Part shown: positions 24,025-31,379 of the stretch, one piece after another | How positions within the stretch are numbered: the stretch's first letter is position 1 | Layout: the number at the start of each line of letters is the position of its first letter | DNA from: a virus | IMG/VR virus record: IMGVR_UViG_3300034045_000008 | Span: 1-31,379 of that record | Strand: one strand, 5' to 3' | Length of the DNA: 31,379 nt | Program-made: the position numbers and the translations under genes | Notes under the pieces: generated by a model | Database searches by the model: none | Told to the model about the DNA's origin: nothing | Seen by the model: the letters and a program-made list of their open reading frames with translations, nothing else

Positions 24025-25043
24025 CGCTTTGTTCGTTAAAAAGCGCAAATTTTTAACCGTTCTCTTATGAACTGCTGCATGTTTCCATGCAGTCCAGACT
24101 ATATCTTTATCTCCAGCTTTACCTGCTGAGATACCAACCGTTTCGAGCATCATTAGCTTATGCCCTACTTCCTTTAAAGGAATAGTCGTTACACGTTACT
24201 TAATTTTTGTATTGGATGGGCTAAATGATGTTCTTTGATGTACGTATTTCTAGCTTTAACTGCATCTTCTTCTGTTTTATGGTGAGAGGCTAATATTTTA
24301 CGCCCGTTATGGGTTATTGTAGCTATCCACCTTTTATGAGTATTGCAGAAATGTATTCCACGATACCTGCTAGAAGAATATTCTTGTGAGTGGGTTTTAT
24401 TAGCTCCGTTTAGAGCAGTATTTGCCCATCTCAAATTAGCAGGAAAATACCCTAAATCATTGTCAATACGGTCTATTTGCATAGTAGTATTGTTTAAATC
24501 TTTAGGGCAATTATCTAAAGCGATTAAAGTATTTACGTAGTTTTCAAATGAATCAAAATAAGGATCTACTGTAATACCTCTCCCACCGTACCGAGGGTAC
24601 CTAGGGTTATTGGGATTATTGCAGCGATCTCTCATTGATAACCATCTTGGGTAGAGAGGATGATTTTCACAACCACCTTCAAATTTTTCACGGTATTTAC
24701 CTGCACACGCATTAGAACAAGTTTTTTGCTTAGTTCTTTTGGCGTTATCCAAAGAAGTAGTAAACTCACTTTGGCATACAAGACATTTCATTAAAATTTG
24801 TCTTCTTTTTCGTTTACCCTTAATGATAGGGTCAACTTCTTTAATAAAGTTACCGTCAAAAATTGATGGATCTATTTCTTTAGCCATTTTAATGTCCTAT
24901 AGTATAAGTGGTGTTATACCATAGTATGGCATAATACAAAAATCAAGTCTTCGCTCGGTATTGTCTTCAACATTACTTGGTCAGAGTTCCACCGAATTAG
25001 ATTGGTTATACTTATGTATTTCTACATAAGCAGCCTATAATTA
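24025..25043 (-). mobile_element. Group I intron (1,019 bases) inside the RuvC-like gene
   Basis: Exon 1 ends ...CAGCT (25048-25044) and pairs with GGCTG (25035-25031) to form P1 with the classical U-G pair at the 5' splice site. P3 can form from ACCAA (25006-25002) and TTGGT (24137-24133). A P/Q-like stretch with CGGT and ACCG lies near 24995-24950. P7 pairs GACTA (24187-24183) with TAGTC (24101-24097), the latter inside the hallmark S element AAGATATAGTC (24107-24097). A P8-like stem TATCTC.AGC/GCTGGAGATA lies just before it, and a hairpin CTGCATG-GAAA-CATGCAG (24092-24075) with a GNRA loop follows. The intron ends in G at 24025. Joining 25044 to 24024 gives an uninterrupted RuvC frame. The layout, with the ORF between Q and R in P6, resembles the phage T4 td intron (subgroup IA). 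Subgroup is a guess. Confidence 0.92.
24189..24887 (-). CDS. Intron-encoded HNH-AP2 homing endonuclease
   Basis: 232 residues in the P6 region of the group I intron. Order of parts: a zinc-binding ribbon with C35-x2-C38 and C57-x3-C61; the HNH nuclease region about 78-160 with YPRWLSMRDRCNNPN, YGGRGI at 100-105, QIDRIDND at 137-144 and NLRWA at 151-155, the signature of the GGRGI-type HNH family; then an AP2 DNA-binding domain at about 172-222 (SRYRGIHF, W187, and the ending helix with DAVKARN). Such enzymes cut intronless alleles and spread the intron by double-strand-break repair. The ATG has AGGAC nine bases upstream. Its stop codon TAA (24191-24189) directly abuts the P7 strand GACTA, so the ORF reaches into the ribozyme core. 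Target: probably the joined exon site coding SQSA-RAMA (inference). Confidence 0.92.
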   Translation of the reverse strand: MAKEIDPSIFDGNFIKEVDPIIKGKRKRRQILMKCLVCQSEFTTSLDNAKRTKQKTCSNACAGKYREKFEGGCENHPLYPRWLSMRDRCNNPNNPRYPRYGGRGITVDPYFDSFENYVNTLIALDNCPKDLNNTTMQIDRIDNDLGYFPANLRWANTALNGANKTHSQEYSSSRYRGIHFCNTHKRWIATITHNGRKILASHHKTEEDAVKARNTYIKEHHLAHPIQKLSNV

Positions 25044-25301
25044 AGCTGATTGGCTTCCTATTGGTAATTCAGCTATAACTAGATCAGATTGCTTGACAAA
25101 GTCTATAAGCGCCTTAGCAAGGCTTTTGGCGCGTTTATAGTCTTTGTTTGATGTTCTAACAGTCTTGTCGGAAGATGCTTCAGTTTTTACTAGTAGAGTG
25201 TCGAGTAACTCGCACTCTCCACTCTCTGTATCATAAACCATCTTGACCAATCCAGTATTACGAAGTGATGGGTCTATTCCTACTACTGTTAATTTAGCCA
25301 T
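25044..25301 (-). CDS. RuvC-like Holliday junction resolvase, exon 1
   Basis: Codons 1-86 of the spliced gene. GIDPSLRNTG has the first catalytic aspartate (D10) at the end of the first strand of the RNase H-like fold, and VIAELPIGSQSA has the second acidic residue (E78). In the unspliced reading the frame runs three more bases into a TAA at 25043-25041, giving an 86-residue truncated product without the last catalytic residues. RuvC-type enzymes resolve branched recombination or replication intermediates before packaging. The ATG lies two bases after the SSB stop codon without a good ribosome-binding site, so translation is probably coupled to SSB. Confidence 0.88.
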
Positions 25302-25303
25302 AA

Positions 25304-26104
25304 TTAACCACGCTTAAACAGAGGGCGTTTTGGTGTAGCAGCAGTTTGAGGGATACCCACTTTAGTAGTAGTGCCTGATGCTTTATCATCTGCCTTGGCG
25401 GATGTATGGCCTTTCTTAGCAACAGTACGGTCACGCTCTTTACCTTCCCAAGTTTTTACCCACTTGTCATAGAAAGCAGCTTTTGTATCTGGTTGCTCTT
25501 GGCGTAACACCAATTCATTGAAGGTAAATGGCTCGTCTTCTAATGCAGAGAATACTGCATCAGTACGGTAACGCACTACTGTTTCGCCAGTAGGTTGGTA
25601 AGAACCATCGTCTGCTTTAGCTCGCTTATCTTCAATGTTTTTAACAATACCAAGAATTACTGGCTTACCTACTAAATCAGTAATTACTTGTACTTCTGTA
25701 GGTACTTCTTTTTTCTCTTCAAAGTCGTATAAAGCTACTACTTTCTCTTCTACGTCTAATTCAGTAACATCTACTTCACCAGCAACTGCAGCTAGTTCAC
25801 GTAAGATTTTAAAGCTTGGTAAGTTACGTACAGTACCTGTAGCGTCTGTATAAGTGGTTTTACAGCCTTTGGCTTTGCCTGAAGTATAGTAGATGGTTTC
25901 ACGATGTGTAGCACCTTCAGTAGTTTTGAAGTGGATTGTGACACTTTTAGCACCCTTCGGAGACTCACCTAAGTAAGCTAATTCGATGATACCTTTGTAA
26001 GCACCAGACTCCTCGATTTTAGCGAAGTTGCTACCGCCTACACGGGCTTCATCTTCATCTTGTACTGCTGAGTTATCTAATTGTACACCTTCAAATAATG
26101 ACAT
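25304..26104 (-). CDS. Single-stranded DNA-binding protein (N4 gp45-like SSB)
   Basis: 266 residues, practically the length of N4 SSB (265). It is beta-rich up to about residue 205 with an OB-fold-like character (YKGIIELAYLGESPKGAKSV, then a strand pair around HFKTTEG and RETIYYTS), and ends in a disordered Lys/Ala/Thr-rich tail. In N4, SSB coats DNA during replication and recombination and also activates host sigma-70 RNA polymerase at late promoters by means of its C-terminal end. Here the tail ends in basic PKRPLFKRG and not in the acidic DDDIPF-type tip of bacterial SSB, which fits the N4 activator type (inference). ATG with AGGAG upstream; it follows the ATPase gene by 14 bases and precedes RuvC by two. 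Several charged clusters but no enzyme motif. Confidence 0.82.
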   Translation of the reverse strand: MSLFEGVQLDNSAVQDEDEARVGGSNFAKIEESGAYKGIIELAYLGESPKGAKSVTIHFKTTEGATHRETIYYTSGKAKGCKTTYTDATGTVRNLPSFKILRELAAVAGEVDVTELDVEEKVVALYDFEEKKEVPTEVQVITDLVGKPVILGIVKNIEDKRAKADDGSYQPTGETVVRYRTDAVFSALEDEPFTFNELVLRQEQPDTKAAFYDKWVKTWEGKERDRTVAKKGHTSAKADDKASGTTTKVGIPQTAATPKRPLFKRG

Positions 26105-26118
26105 AATATTTCTCCTAA

Positions 26119-26880
26119 TTAATCTTCTTTATAGTATTCGTGTAGACGGTCAATGACTTGTTGAACGTCGTTATCTATGTAAAGTTCATCTAATGAAAAC
26201 ATATCAATAGGTGTTCTTATCTTTTCACCTATTCCTTTTTTAGTGATACAGGTCTGGAAGCAGTGCTTATAACCTTGTACCTCGTTTAGAGGAGTGATAT
26301 GTAATAGATCGTTTTGTATGCCATTCAAGTCCTTTAATTTGACTCTTTTGGCATAGAGAATGGTAGAGAAGTAAGCCTCAATACCATTATTTTTAAGAGC
26401 GCCTTTAACAGGTACTCTAGTCTCATACACGCCAGTTTCTTCGTTTAACTGGGTTAATGTATGTGCTAAGAACACAACATTCTTAGAGCTCTTAGCCACA
26501 TACTGTTGCATAAGATTTTTAAAGTACTGTTGGAATTCGCCCCATGCTTTCATGGTATTAGTGGCTGTAACTACTAATGTGCTCTCGTACAAGTCCATCA
26601 AGAAAGTAATACTATCTACTACAATCGTATGGATATGAGGTGATTGTTCCGCGTACTCAAATGCTTCGTATACCTGATAGCAATCAGTTATTGTATAGCT
26701 CTCAAAGCTGTTTTTAAATGGAGGTTTCTTACCTGCTTCACAGTTAAGGTACAAGACGCCTTTATGGTCTCTTAGGTTTTTTAACGACATAGTTTTACCT
26801 GAGGCAGATTCGCCACAGATAAGTACTAGGTTATCATTAACCTCCCCATTATATGAATAGGTTGTATCTTCTGGATTCAT
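26119..26880 (-). CDS. RecA-fold ATPase (Sak4-like recombination mediator)
   Basis: 253 residues. A Walker A motif GESASGKT lies at residues 23-30, a Walker B strand TIVVDS at 85-90 (D89), and a motif-III-like strand VVFLAH at 135-140. This order and size fit the compact RecA-like Sak4 family used by phages for single-strand annealing or recombination together with SSB, whose gene follows directly. It lacks the N-terminal and C-terminal extensions of RecA. N4-like phages have such an ATPase in the same place (about gp44). Start ATG with AGGAG upstream, eight bases after the primase stop. Alternative: a helicase-loader-like RecA-fold ATPase. Confidence 0.8.
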   Translation of the reverse strand: MNPEDTTYSYNGEVNDNLVLICGESASGKTMSLKNLRDHKGVLYLNCEAGKKPPFKNSFESYTITDCYQVYEAFEYAEQSPHIHTIVVDSITFLMDLYESTLVVTATNTMKAWGEFQQYFKNLMQQYVAKSSKNVVFLAHTLTQLNEETGVYETRVPVKGALKNNGIEAYFSTILYAKRVKLKDLNGIQNDLLHITPLNEVQGYKHCFQTCITKKGIGEKIRTPIDMFSLDELYIDNDVQQVIDRLHEYYKED

Positions 26881-26888
26881 GTTATCTC

Positions 26889-29054
26889 CTAGTTGCTTGT
26901 TTTAAGCCTATTAGCATAATGCTTATAGGCAGTGACTAGTATTGTGCTATGGATTTCGACTTCAGGTAACTTATTCTCTAGCTTATCGTTTAAAGCCAGT
27001 ACTCTATTAGTTACTTCATCTATCTCTAACCCACCATCAACCAACATAAGAGCATATTTAATTAGCTCATTAGAACGATTACCTTCTGTCATACGTAAAG
27101 CGAACCAACGTTCTAAGTTAGATAGGTTCTCTAATTTAACGATGTTTTTACGGTATTCTTCGTTCTTGTTTGTTGCTGGGATAAATGTAAGTACATCAAG
27201 CAATTCGCCTTCATTGTACTCATATACACAATTTTCATTGGTTAGCCATTTGCGTGAACGTTGGCCAGTAGCTGTATCTACTTCAAAAGGCAACCATTCA
27301 AAGACATTCTTCATAAATTCTTTATAATCTTTAGAATCCATGTAAAGCACATGGCTCATGGGTATGATTATTCTGAATCTATTCTCTTCTTCTGTATGGC
27401 GTTTAGTTGTATGGATTAAGAATGTGTAATCTTTTAATAACTGTTTAGCCATTTCATAAGTAACACTTTTCTCTACATCCAATACAATCATGTTAAAGCC
27501 TTTTATGGCTTTATCATCAGACCGATGATTGTCTATGAAGTGGTGGTTAGCCCAGTGTAGTCCAGGTGCTTGGATCAAGTTATGTAATTGATCAAATGGT
27601 TGTTGCTCTGGCTCATAGTTGTATGCAATATCATCACTATAACTGAAGATCATTTTGTCTAGATCAGTTTCTTGTAATGACTCACCACGTAAGAATTCAA
27701 TACCATCCATATAAATTTTCTTAATGATGATATTGTTTCTGTAGCCCCATGAGGTAGCTAATTGCAGCATATCCTGTTTAGCAGATGCAGCTCCTCTAAA
27801 GAAAGGTAAATCCTCTACAAGGTCTGCTTGCGTAATGTCACGGCCTACAGATGCAATATACTTAGCTAATTTAACATGATTCTTTTCGCGTTTTAGTATC
27901 TTCTCAAAGGCTTTACCAGAATCTTCAGCTAAACGGATAGCACAAAATAGGTGATGTTGGGTAACTTCATCTGAGCCGTCTATAAAAGCGTAAGCTCCTG
28001 CCACTTTAAGTGCTTTGAAGTATCTATGACTTAGCTCCGCTTTTTGGATTTCTTTATGCTCTGGTAATTCGTAAGCACGTAGTTCGCAATAATCTTTGTA
28101 TTTAAGTAACTCGATAGTAACATCACGAGACACTTCAATATCTTTACCAAAGTTATCTATATCAGCTAGTTCGAACAATCTATCAGCCATATCAAATAAT
28201 GTCTGCTCATCGTTTTGATCAACTAGCTGTGATAACAATTCCTCTGGTGACTTCATGCCTGGCTTACGTGCATTACGTGTTAAGCCAAAGAAGCATCTAC
28301 GTCCGTACCCTATTTCTAGGAAAGACATAAACTCTTCTTCTACTTTACCACCATTAAGTAGTTTAGTTGGTGTACCATAAAGTAATACGTTTGTAGGAGT
28401 ACGCCCATCAACATCTTGGCTACGTGAGTTATCGGCAGTATTTTTAACTAATTTTTGTTTAGTCTTACCTACGTCAAATAACTCTAAGAACACAGTTAAA
28501 GCATCAGTATTACTCAGCAAATTACTGGCTACTTCGTCCATTTCAAAATTCAATGAACCAGCTTTAGCCATTAATAGTTTCTGACGTAACTGTTTGATCG
28601 CCGCAGGTGTAGCACTATCGAAAGAGAAGAGTAATTCACCATGCGAACGGAATTCTTTTGCTACTAGCTCTTCCTCTACGTTAATGTCGGTATTGTTAAT
28701 AGCGGCTCGTTGCATAGCCATACTTAACAAATTTTGCTCCGCTATCATAGGGAAAGTTTCTTTCAAGAATCGGTCTTTAAATCGGTGAAGTACTTCCTCT
28801 TCCATTATGTTAGTAGAGTGGCCTTTACCAGTTCCAGATGGCGCTAGATTAAGCGCATACATATTGATAGGTATAAAGCCTCTATCCATAGTTTTGATGT
28901 TTGTACGCATCATTGAGGCGGCTTTACAAAAGTAATAAGCTACCTGCAATCTAAAGAACAGGTCAGCATCACTCTGTACTTTTTTACGTAATACTTTTAC
29001 CAGTTCTTCAGATAATTCAAAATGAGGGTAATCTTTATAGTTAATGTCTGACAT
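26889..29054 (-). CDS. Fused DUF3987-type ATPase and archaeo-eukaryotic-type primase
   Basis: 721 residues. The first half is a P-loop ATPase: APSGTGKGHS at 71-80 with the Walker lysine K77, and a Walker B-like SLNFEMDEVAS strand about 110 residues later, as in DUF3987-type helicase/primase proteins. The C-terminal part has the marks of an archaeo-eukaryotic primase (AEP) domain: NMIVLDVE with D526 and E528 as metal ligands, a strand-histidine segment FLIHTTKRHTEEENRFRIIIP (H548, H553, R559, R561), and later acidic residues near 575. It probably makes primers and may move on DNA at the fork together with the DNA polymerase. It matches the primase of the N4 replication block by place and size. 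Its ATG is two bases after the stop of the 126-aa gene with a poor ribosome-binding site, suggesting coupled translation. Confidence 0.78.
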   Translation of the reverse strand: MSDINYKDYPHFELSEELVKVLRKKVQSDADLFFRLQVAYYFCKAASMMRTNIKTMDRGFIPINMYALNLAPSGTGKGHSTNIMEEEVLHRFKDRFLKETFPMIAEQNLLSMAMQRAAINNTDINVEEELVAKEFRSHGELLFSFDSATPAAIKQLRQKLLMAKAGSLNFEMDEVASNLLSNTDALTVFLELFDVGKTKQKLVKNTADNSRSQDVDGRTPTNVLLYGTPTKLLNGGKVEEEFMSFLEIGYGRRCFFGLTRNARKPGMKSPEELLSQLVDQNDEQTLFDMADRLFELADIDNFGKDIEVSRDVTIELLKYKDYCELRAYELPEHKEIQKAELSHRYFKALKVAGAYAFIDGSDEVTQHHLFCAIRLAEDSGKAFEKILKREKNHVKLAKYIASVGRDITQADLVEDLPFFRGAASAKQDMLQLATSWGYRNNIIIKKIYMDGIEFLRGESLQETDLDKMIFSYSDDIAYNYEPEQQPFDQLHNLIQAPGLHWANHHFIDNHRSDDKAIKGFNMIVLDVEKSVTYEMAKQLLKDYTFLIHTTKRHTEEENRFRIIIPMSHVLYMDSKDYKEFMKNVFEWLPFEVDTATGQRSRKWLTNENCVYEYNEGELLDVLTFIPATNKNEEYRKNIVKLENLSNLERWFALRMTEGNRSNELIKYALMLVDGGLEIDEVTNRVLALNDKLENKLPEVEIHSTILVTAYKHYANRLKTSN

Positions 29055-29056
29055 GG

Positions 29057-29437
29057 CTACACTCGCTCATTCGTTCTTACGTTACGTGCAATAATATCAG
29101 CCATAGTAGTCTGACCTTTCACAATCTTGCGGTAAAATGTCTCGCTTTTATTTAATTTAAGGGCGTTATTCATTTCAATAACAAAGACCTTAAAAGGTAA
29201 TTTATCCTTGTTAGAGGTGAAACGATCCCATTCATCCAGTATAAAAGTGTACTGTTCTACCGTGATTACCGAAGTGTCATAAGGCTTTCTTGGTTTGTCT
29301 TCAGATTTTCTGGGGTTTCTTTTAGCAGATACTTCTTCATTAGTTTCAGTGTCTGTCCCAAAGAATACAACAATAGATTCGCCTACTTCAGCGATAACTT
29401 CCATTACATCGGAAATAAGGTTTTTTATACTTAGCAT
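29057..29437 (-). CDS. 126-aa protein of the replication block, unknown function
   Basis: A soluble protein with an amphipathic N-terminal helix (SIKNLISDVMEVIAEVGES), a basic/acidic linker (about 38-55) and a helical C-terminal domain (about 58-120) that could hold a helix-turn-helix (KVFVIEMNNALKLNKSETFYRKI). AGGAGG stands just upstream of the ATG. It lies between the nuclease and primase genes, so a replication accessory or DNA-binding role is plausible, but I do not recognise the family. Confidence 0.72.
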   Translation of the reverse strand: MLSIKNLISDVMEVIAEVGESIVVFFGTDTETNEEVSAKRNPRKSEDKPRKPYDTSVITVEQYTFILDEWDRFTSNKDKLPFKVFVIEMNNALKLNKSETFYRKIVKGQTTMADIIARNVRTNERV

Positions 29438-29446
29438 AAATGCCTC

Positions 29447-30448
29447 CTAGATGGTTAATAGACCTTGTGATATTAGATTTTGGGCTTGCTTGCATATAGT
29501 TACTGCAGGGCAATAAACACATGCTCTGGCTTGTCCAGGGACTTCCACCACCACACCCTTACCTTTACCTGTAGTCGCTTTATACGATTGAGCAACCGCC
29601 AAAGAGTCAAACACTCTGGTAGCTCTATTTCGTTTGGTTGGATCTTTGTAGTACTTAAAGGATGAATCTGTTTGCCATAATTCTTCCTTTGTACACGCTG
29701 GAATATCTTCTTCCGCAGCGTTTTTGTACCTATTCAGTTCAGTTATTTTATTTTTTATAAAACGCTCAGTTGCCTCTTCGTCCATTAAATCGTAATGAAC
29801 AGGCAGTACCTTAGAGACTGGGTATGTAGGGTCTTTACCTACTTTAGATTTCATCCAGTCATTAAATACATAGTTGATTAATACTGTATCAGAGGTAACT
29901 AATTTAGGGTTAAGCCAACGATAAATAGAACCTTGTAAGGTATACTTATCGGCATTAAGGTCTTTAGTGTAGGTAAATGTGCTAGTGGTTTTAACGTCCT
30001 CTAATTGTCCGTTAAAGATGAAATCAAATTTACCGTGTATAACCCATCCGTTGATTTCTCTACTTGATCTAATTTCTTGATAAACTGGGATACATTTTGG
30101 ATTTGCTTGTAAATACTCCTCAGAAGGATTTACAACAATTCTATCAACTACCTTTTGTGGTACATTCAATCTACGTAAAGCACGCTCTAAACGCTCTCTG
30201 TTTTGCCATGTGTGCTCTATTGCGGTATGAATTGCTGTACCTGCGCGAGAACTAACTAAATCAGACACATCTCGACTGATATTGTCGAAATCAACTCGTT
30301 GATTCAGGATAATCTGTTTTGTTGGTTTAAGCAGAGATGTGGCACTAATATGCGGTTTACCTGTACCGTCATTATAGTAGTCATATTCGTCGTCACAGAG
30401 CCATACTGCCATTGAATAAGGCAGATTATACATATTGGTGAAAATCAT
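29447..30448 (-). CDS. Cas4/RecB-like PD-(D/E)XK nuclease with probable Fe-S cluster
   Basis: I start it at ATG 30448 (GAGG upstream), giving 333 residues; a longer frame from 30490 has no ribosome-binding site and would run through a hairpin. All marks of the RecB/Cas4 nuclease family are seen in order: GTAIHTAIE (H74), GKFDF (D142), EDVK (D151/K153), and the QxxxY motif LQGSIYRWL (Q172, Y176). Four cysteines fit the usual iron-sulfur arrangement: C252, then C310-x2-C313-x5-C319 near the C-terminus. Such phage enzymes are DNA exonucleases used in recombination, replication or host-DNA breakdown. It sits between DNA polymerase and primase genes as in N4-like genomes. N4 itself carries a related exonuclease-like protein in this block. 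Confidence 0.82.
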   Translation of the reverse strand: MIFTNMYNLPYSMAVWLCDDEYDYYNDGTGKPHISATSLLKPTKQIILNQRVDFDNISRDVSDLVSSRAGTAIHTAIEHTWQNRERLERALRRLNVPQKVVDRIVVNPSEEYLQANPKCIPVYQEIRSSREINGWVIHGKFDFIFNGQLEDVKTTSTFTYTKDLNADKYTLQGSIYRWLNPKLVTSDTVLINYVFNDWMKSKVGKDPTYPVSKVLPVHYDLMDEEATERFIKNKITELNRYKNAAEEDIPACTKEELWQTDSSFKYYKDPTKRNRATRVFDSLAVAQSYKATTGKGKGVVVEVPGQARACVYCPAVTICKQAQNLISQGLLTI

Positions 30449-30470
30449 AATTAAATCCTCTAAATGAAAG

Positions 30471-30489
30471 TGCCAGCATCTCACTGGCA
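30471..30489 (-). promoter_or_regulatory. Hairpin in the gap between DNA polymerase and nuclease genes
   Basis: TGCCAG, seven-base loop TGAGATG, CTGGCA, followed on the - strand by CTTTCATTT, in an 84-base non-coding gap; the largest gap of this block. The stem is six base pairs and the T-tract is weak, so it may be an attenuating terminator, an mRNA processing/stability element or part of a promoter. A second, weaker inverted pair ATTGC/GCAAT lies upstream near 30500-30520. Confidence 0.45.
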
Positions 30490-30532
30490 AGGAACATTAT
30501 TTGATTGCCGTTCTAGCAATTACCACTAGGAG

Positions 30533-31379
30533 TTATTGTTGTTCATACTCTTCAATTGCTTTAAGAAGCTCTTCTTCGGTTATATTGTTCTTAATAGTAA
30601 GAGCCTTACTCCAGTTTGGAACATATAAATCCGTCTGAGCACCAATCTTAACAATAGGGTGCTCTAACTCAGGTGATTCATGGTTTTCCATACATTCGAT
30701 AAGGTTCTTATTATACCATAATACCGTATCTACATCATTGCTGACTAGATAATATTGTGCATCATGTATTTGACATGAAGGTAGTACTTTACCTGCATAA
30801 CCTTCATCAATAATACGATTAAGTAATTCATTAGCTGCTCTGGTATTAAGTAAACCATAAGATTGGCCTAATGCATTACCTGCAGTTCTACCTTCTTTAG
30901 CAGCTATTTGTGGAATTACTCCATTCACTATCAATGATTTTTTAAGTTTTGGTGTACGTACTTTTAGCCCATACGCACCAACAACATAACCGTCCTTAGA
31001 CGCCTGTATTAGCTTATCGTTAACCCATTGGATAGATGCCTTGTAAAGGTCTTTAAAACGGCATTCTATGGCTTCAGCTTCTTCTAACGGGATACCCAAG
31101 TTATTGTGCAATGTAAACGCTGTACCTTGATAAGTTAGAGCAAAAGTAGGTGCTTTTGATTTCTGCCTTATTTCAGGGTACTTTGCCTCGATAGAATTAA
31201 TGGATTCCACTGTGTCTTCTATATCAGGCAACTCTTCTTTGAAGTATGAGTATGCCCGTAAACAGTGGCCATCATAACCATCTTGGTACACTTTTAACTT
31301 ATTTGGGTCTCTTGTCGTTAGTGCAGATACATAATCCTCTAATGAGTTGTAATCAGCTCCAGAGAATATATACTCATCT
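30533..31379 (-). CDS. Family-A DNA polymerase, C-terminal part (N4 gp39-like), cut by window edge
   Basis: The frame is open to the end of the window, giving the last ~281 residues; the GTG at 31291 is internal. The three palm/finger motifs of family A are all present: motif A FSGADYNSLED (first metal aspartate at 31354-31352), motif B SKAPTFALTYQG (K..F...Y.G, near 31116-31165), and motif C SCQIHDAQ with the metal-binding HD at 30766-30761. RTAGNALGQSYGLLNTRAANE is the helix between B and C. It is the replicative polymerase of N4-type phages; the 3'-5' exonuclease domain should lie outside the window. The gene heads the - strand replication block seen here. Confidence 0.93.
   Translation of the reverse strand, partial: DEYIFSGADYNSLEDYVSALTTRDPNKLKVYQDGYDGHCLRAYSYFKEELPDIEDTVESINSIEAKYPEIRQKSKAPTFALTYQGTAFTLHNNLGIPLEEAEAIECRFKDLYKASIQWVNDKLIQASKDGYVVGAYGLKVRTPKLKKSLIVNGVIPQIAAKEGRTAGNALGQSYGLLNTRAANELLNRIIDEGYAGKVLPSCQIHDAQYYLVSNDVDTVLWYNKNLIECMENHESPELEHPIVKIGAQTDLYVPNWSKALTIKNNITEEELLKAIEEYEQQ

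Noticed and set aside
23728-24153. Independent 141-residue gene starting at ATG 24153
   Set aside because: Residues 1-43 are translated group I intron core (P3, P8, S element); only codons from 24024 on match a RuvC-like protein, so it is exon 2 and not a separate gene.
25041-25301. Frameshifted or decayed resolvase pseudogene
   Set aside because: The first part ends at a stop, but the two halves join perfectly in frame at a group I splice site with P1 and terminal G, so splicing explains the break.
30449-30490. Longer N-terminus for the nuclease from 30490
   Set aside because: It would read through the TGCCAG/CTGGCA hairpin and lacks a ribosome-binding site; ATG 30448 has GAGG at the right distance.
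31205-31291. Start of the DNA polymerase at GTG 31291
   Set aside because: The frame stays open to the window end and includes motif A upstream of this codon, so the gene begins outside the window.
1-31379. tRNA genes, CRISPR arrays, insertion sequences, attachment sites
   Set aside because: No cloverleaf, no regularly spaced repeat, no transposase or integrase and no flanking inverted repeats were seen on either strand.

Overview
The window is a 31.4-kb piece of a tailed-phage genome of the N4 type (family Schitoviridae). It is AT-rich, almost fully coding, and split into two converging blocks. The order portal - small protein - acidic scaffold - major capsid - internal virion proteins - giant virion RNA polymerase, facing DNA polymerase - nuclease - primase - ATPase - SSB - RuvC, is the order of N4 genes from about gp59 down to gp50 and gp39 up to gp45. 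The strongest single proof is the 4325-residue protein: it carries the TxxGR motif and motifs A, B and C of single-subunit (T7/N4-type) RNA polymerases in the right order and spacing. The host cannot be named; known N4-like phages mostly infect Proteobacteria.

Left block, + strand (1-23175), late/structural genes: portal C-terminus (cut by the window edge), a 121-aa protein, an extremely acidic scaffold-like protein, the major capsid protein followed by a hairpin terminator, a HeH/LEM-like 168-aa protein, a coiled-coil protein, a 709-aa protein with hydrophobic segments, a 164-aa and a 570-aa virion protein, a strong intrinsic terminator, and the 13-kb virion RNA polymerase gene. The five products from 4672 to 23175 (about 6,130 residues together) contain no cysteine at all. 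The polymerase also has, C-terminal to its catalytic core, a zinc-metallopeptidase-like HEITH domain and what looks like a degenerate second copy of it.

Right block, - strand (31379 down to 23172), early/middle replication genes: a family-A DNA polymerase (N-terminus outside the window), a Cas4/RecB-like nuclease with a probable Fe-S cluster, a 126-aa unknown, a fused ATPase + archaeo-eukaryotic-type primase, a RecA/Sak4-like ATPase, an N4-type SSB with a basic tail, and a RuvC-like resolvase gene split by a group I intron. The intron (25043-24025) contains an HNH-AP2 homing endonuclease in its P6 region. I could place P1 with its G-U splice-site pair, P3, P7, P8, a GNRA-capped hairpin and the terminal G. 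Two small genes (112 aa and a 67-aa membrane protein) follow, and the block ends with a TAG stop sharing one CTAG with the stop of the polymerase gene on the other strand.

How it fits together: in N4 the virion polymerase is packaged, injected with the DNA and transcribes early genes; the replication block then copies the genome; SSB helps host RNA polymerase to switch on the late block. The present window holds both the packaged polymerase with its likely co-ejected proteins and the replication module. No tRNA, CRISPR array, insertion sequence or attachment site was seen.
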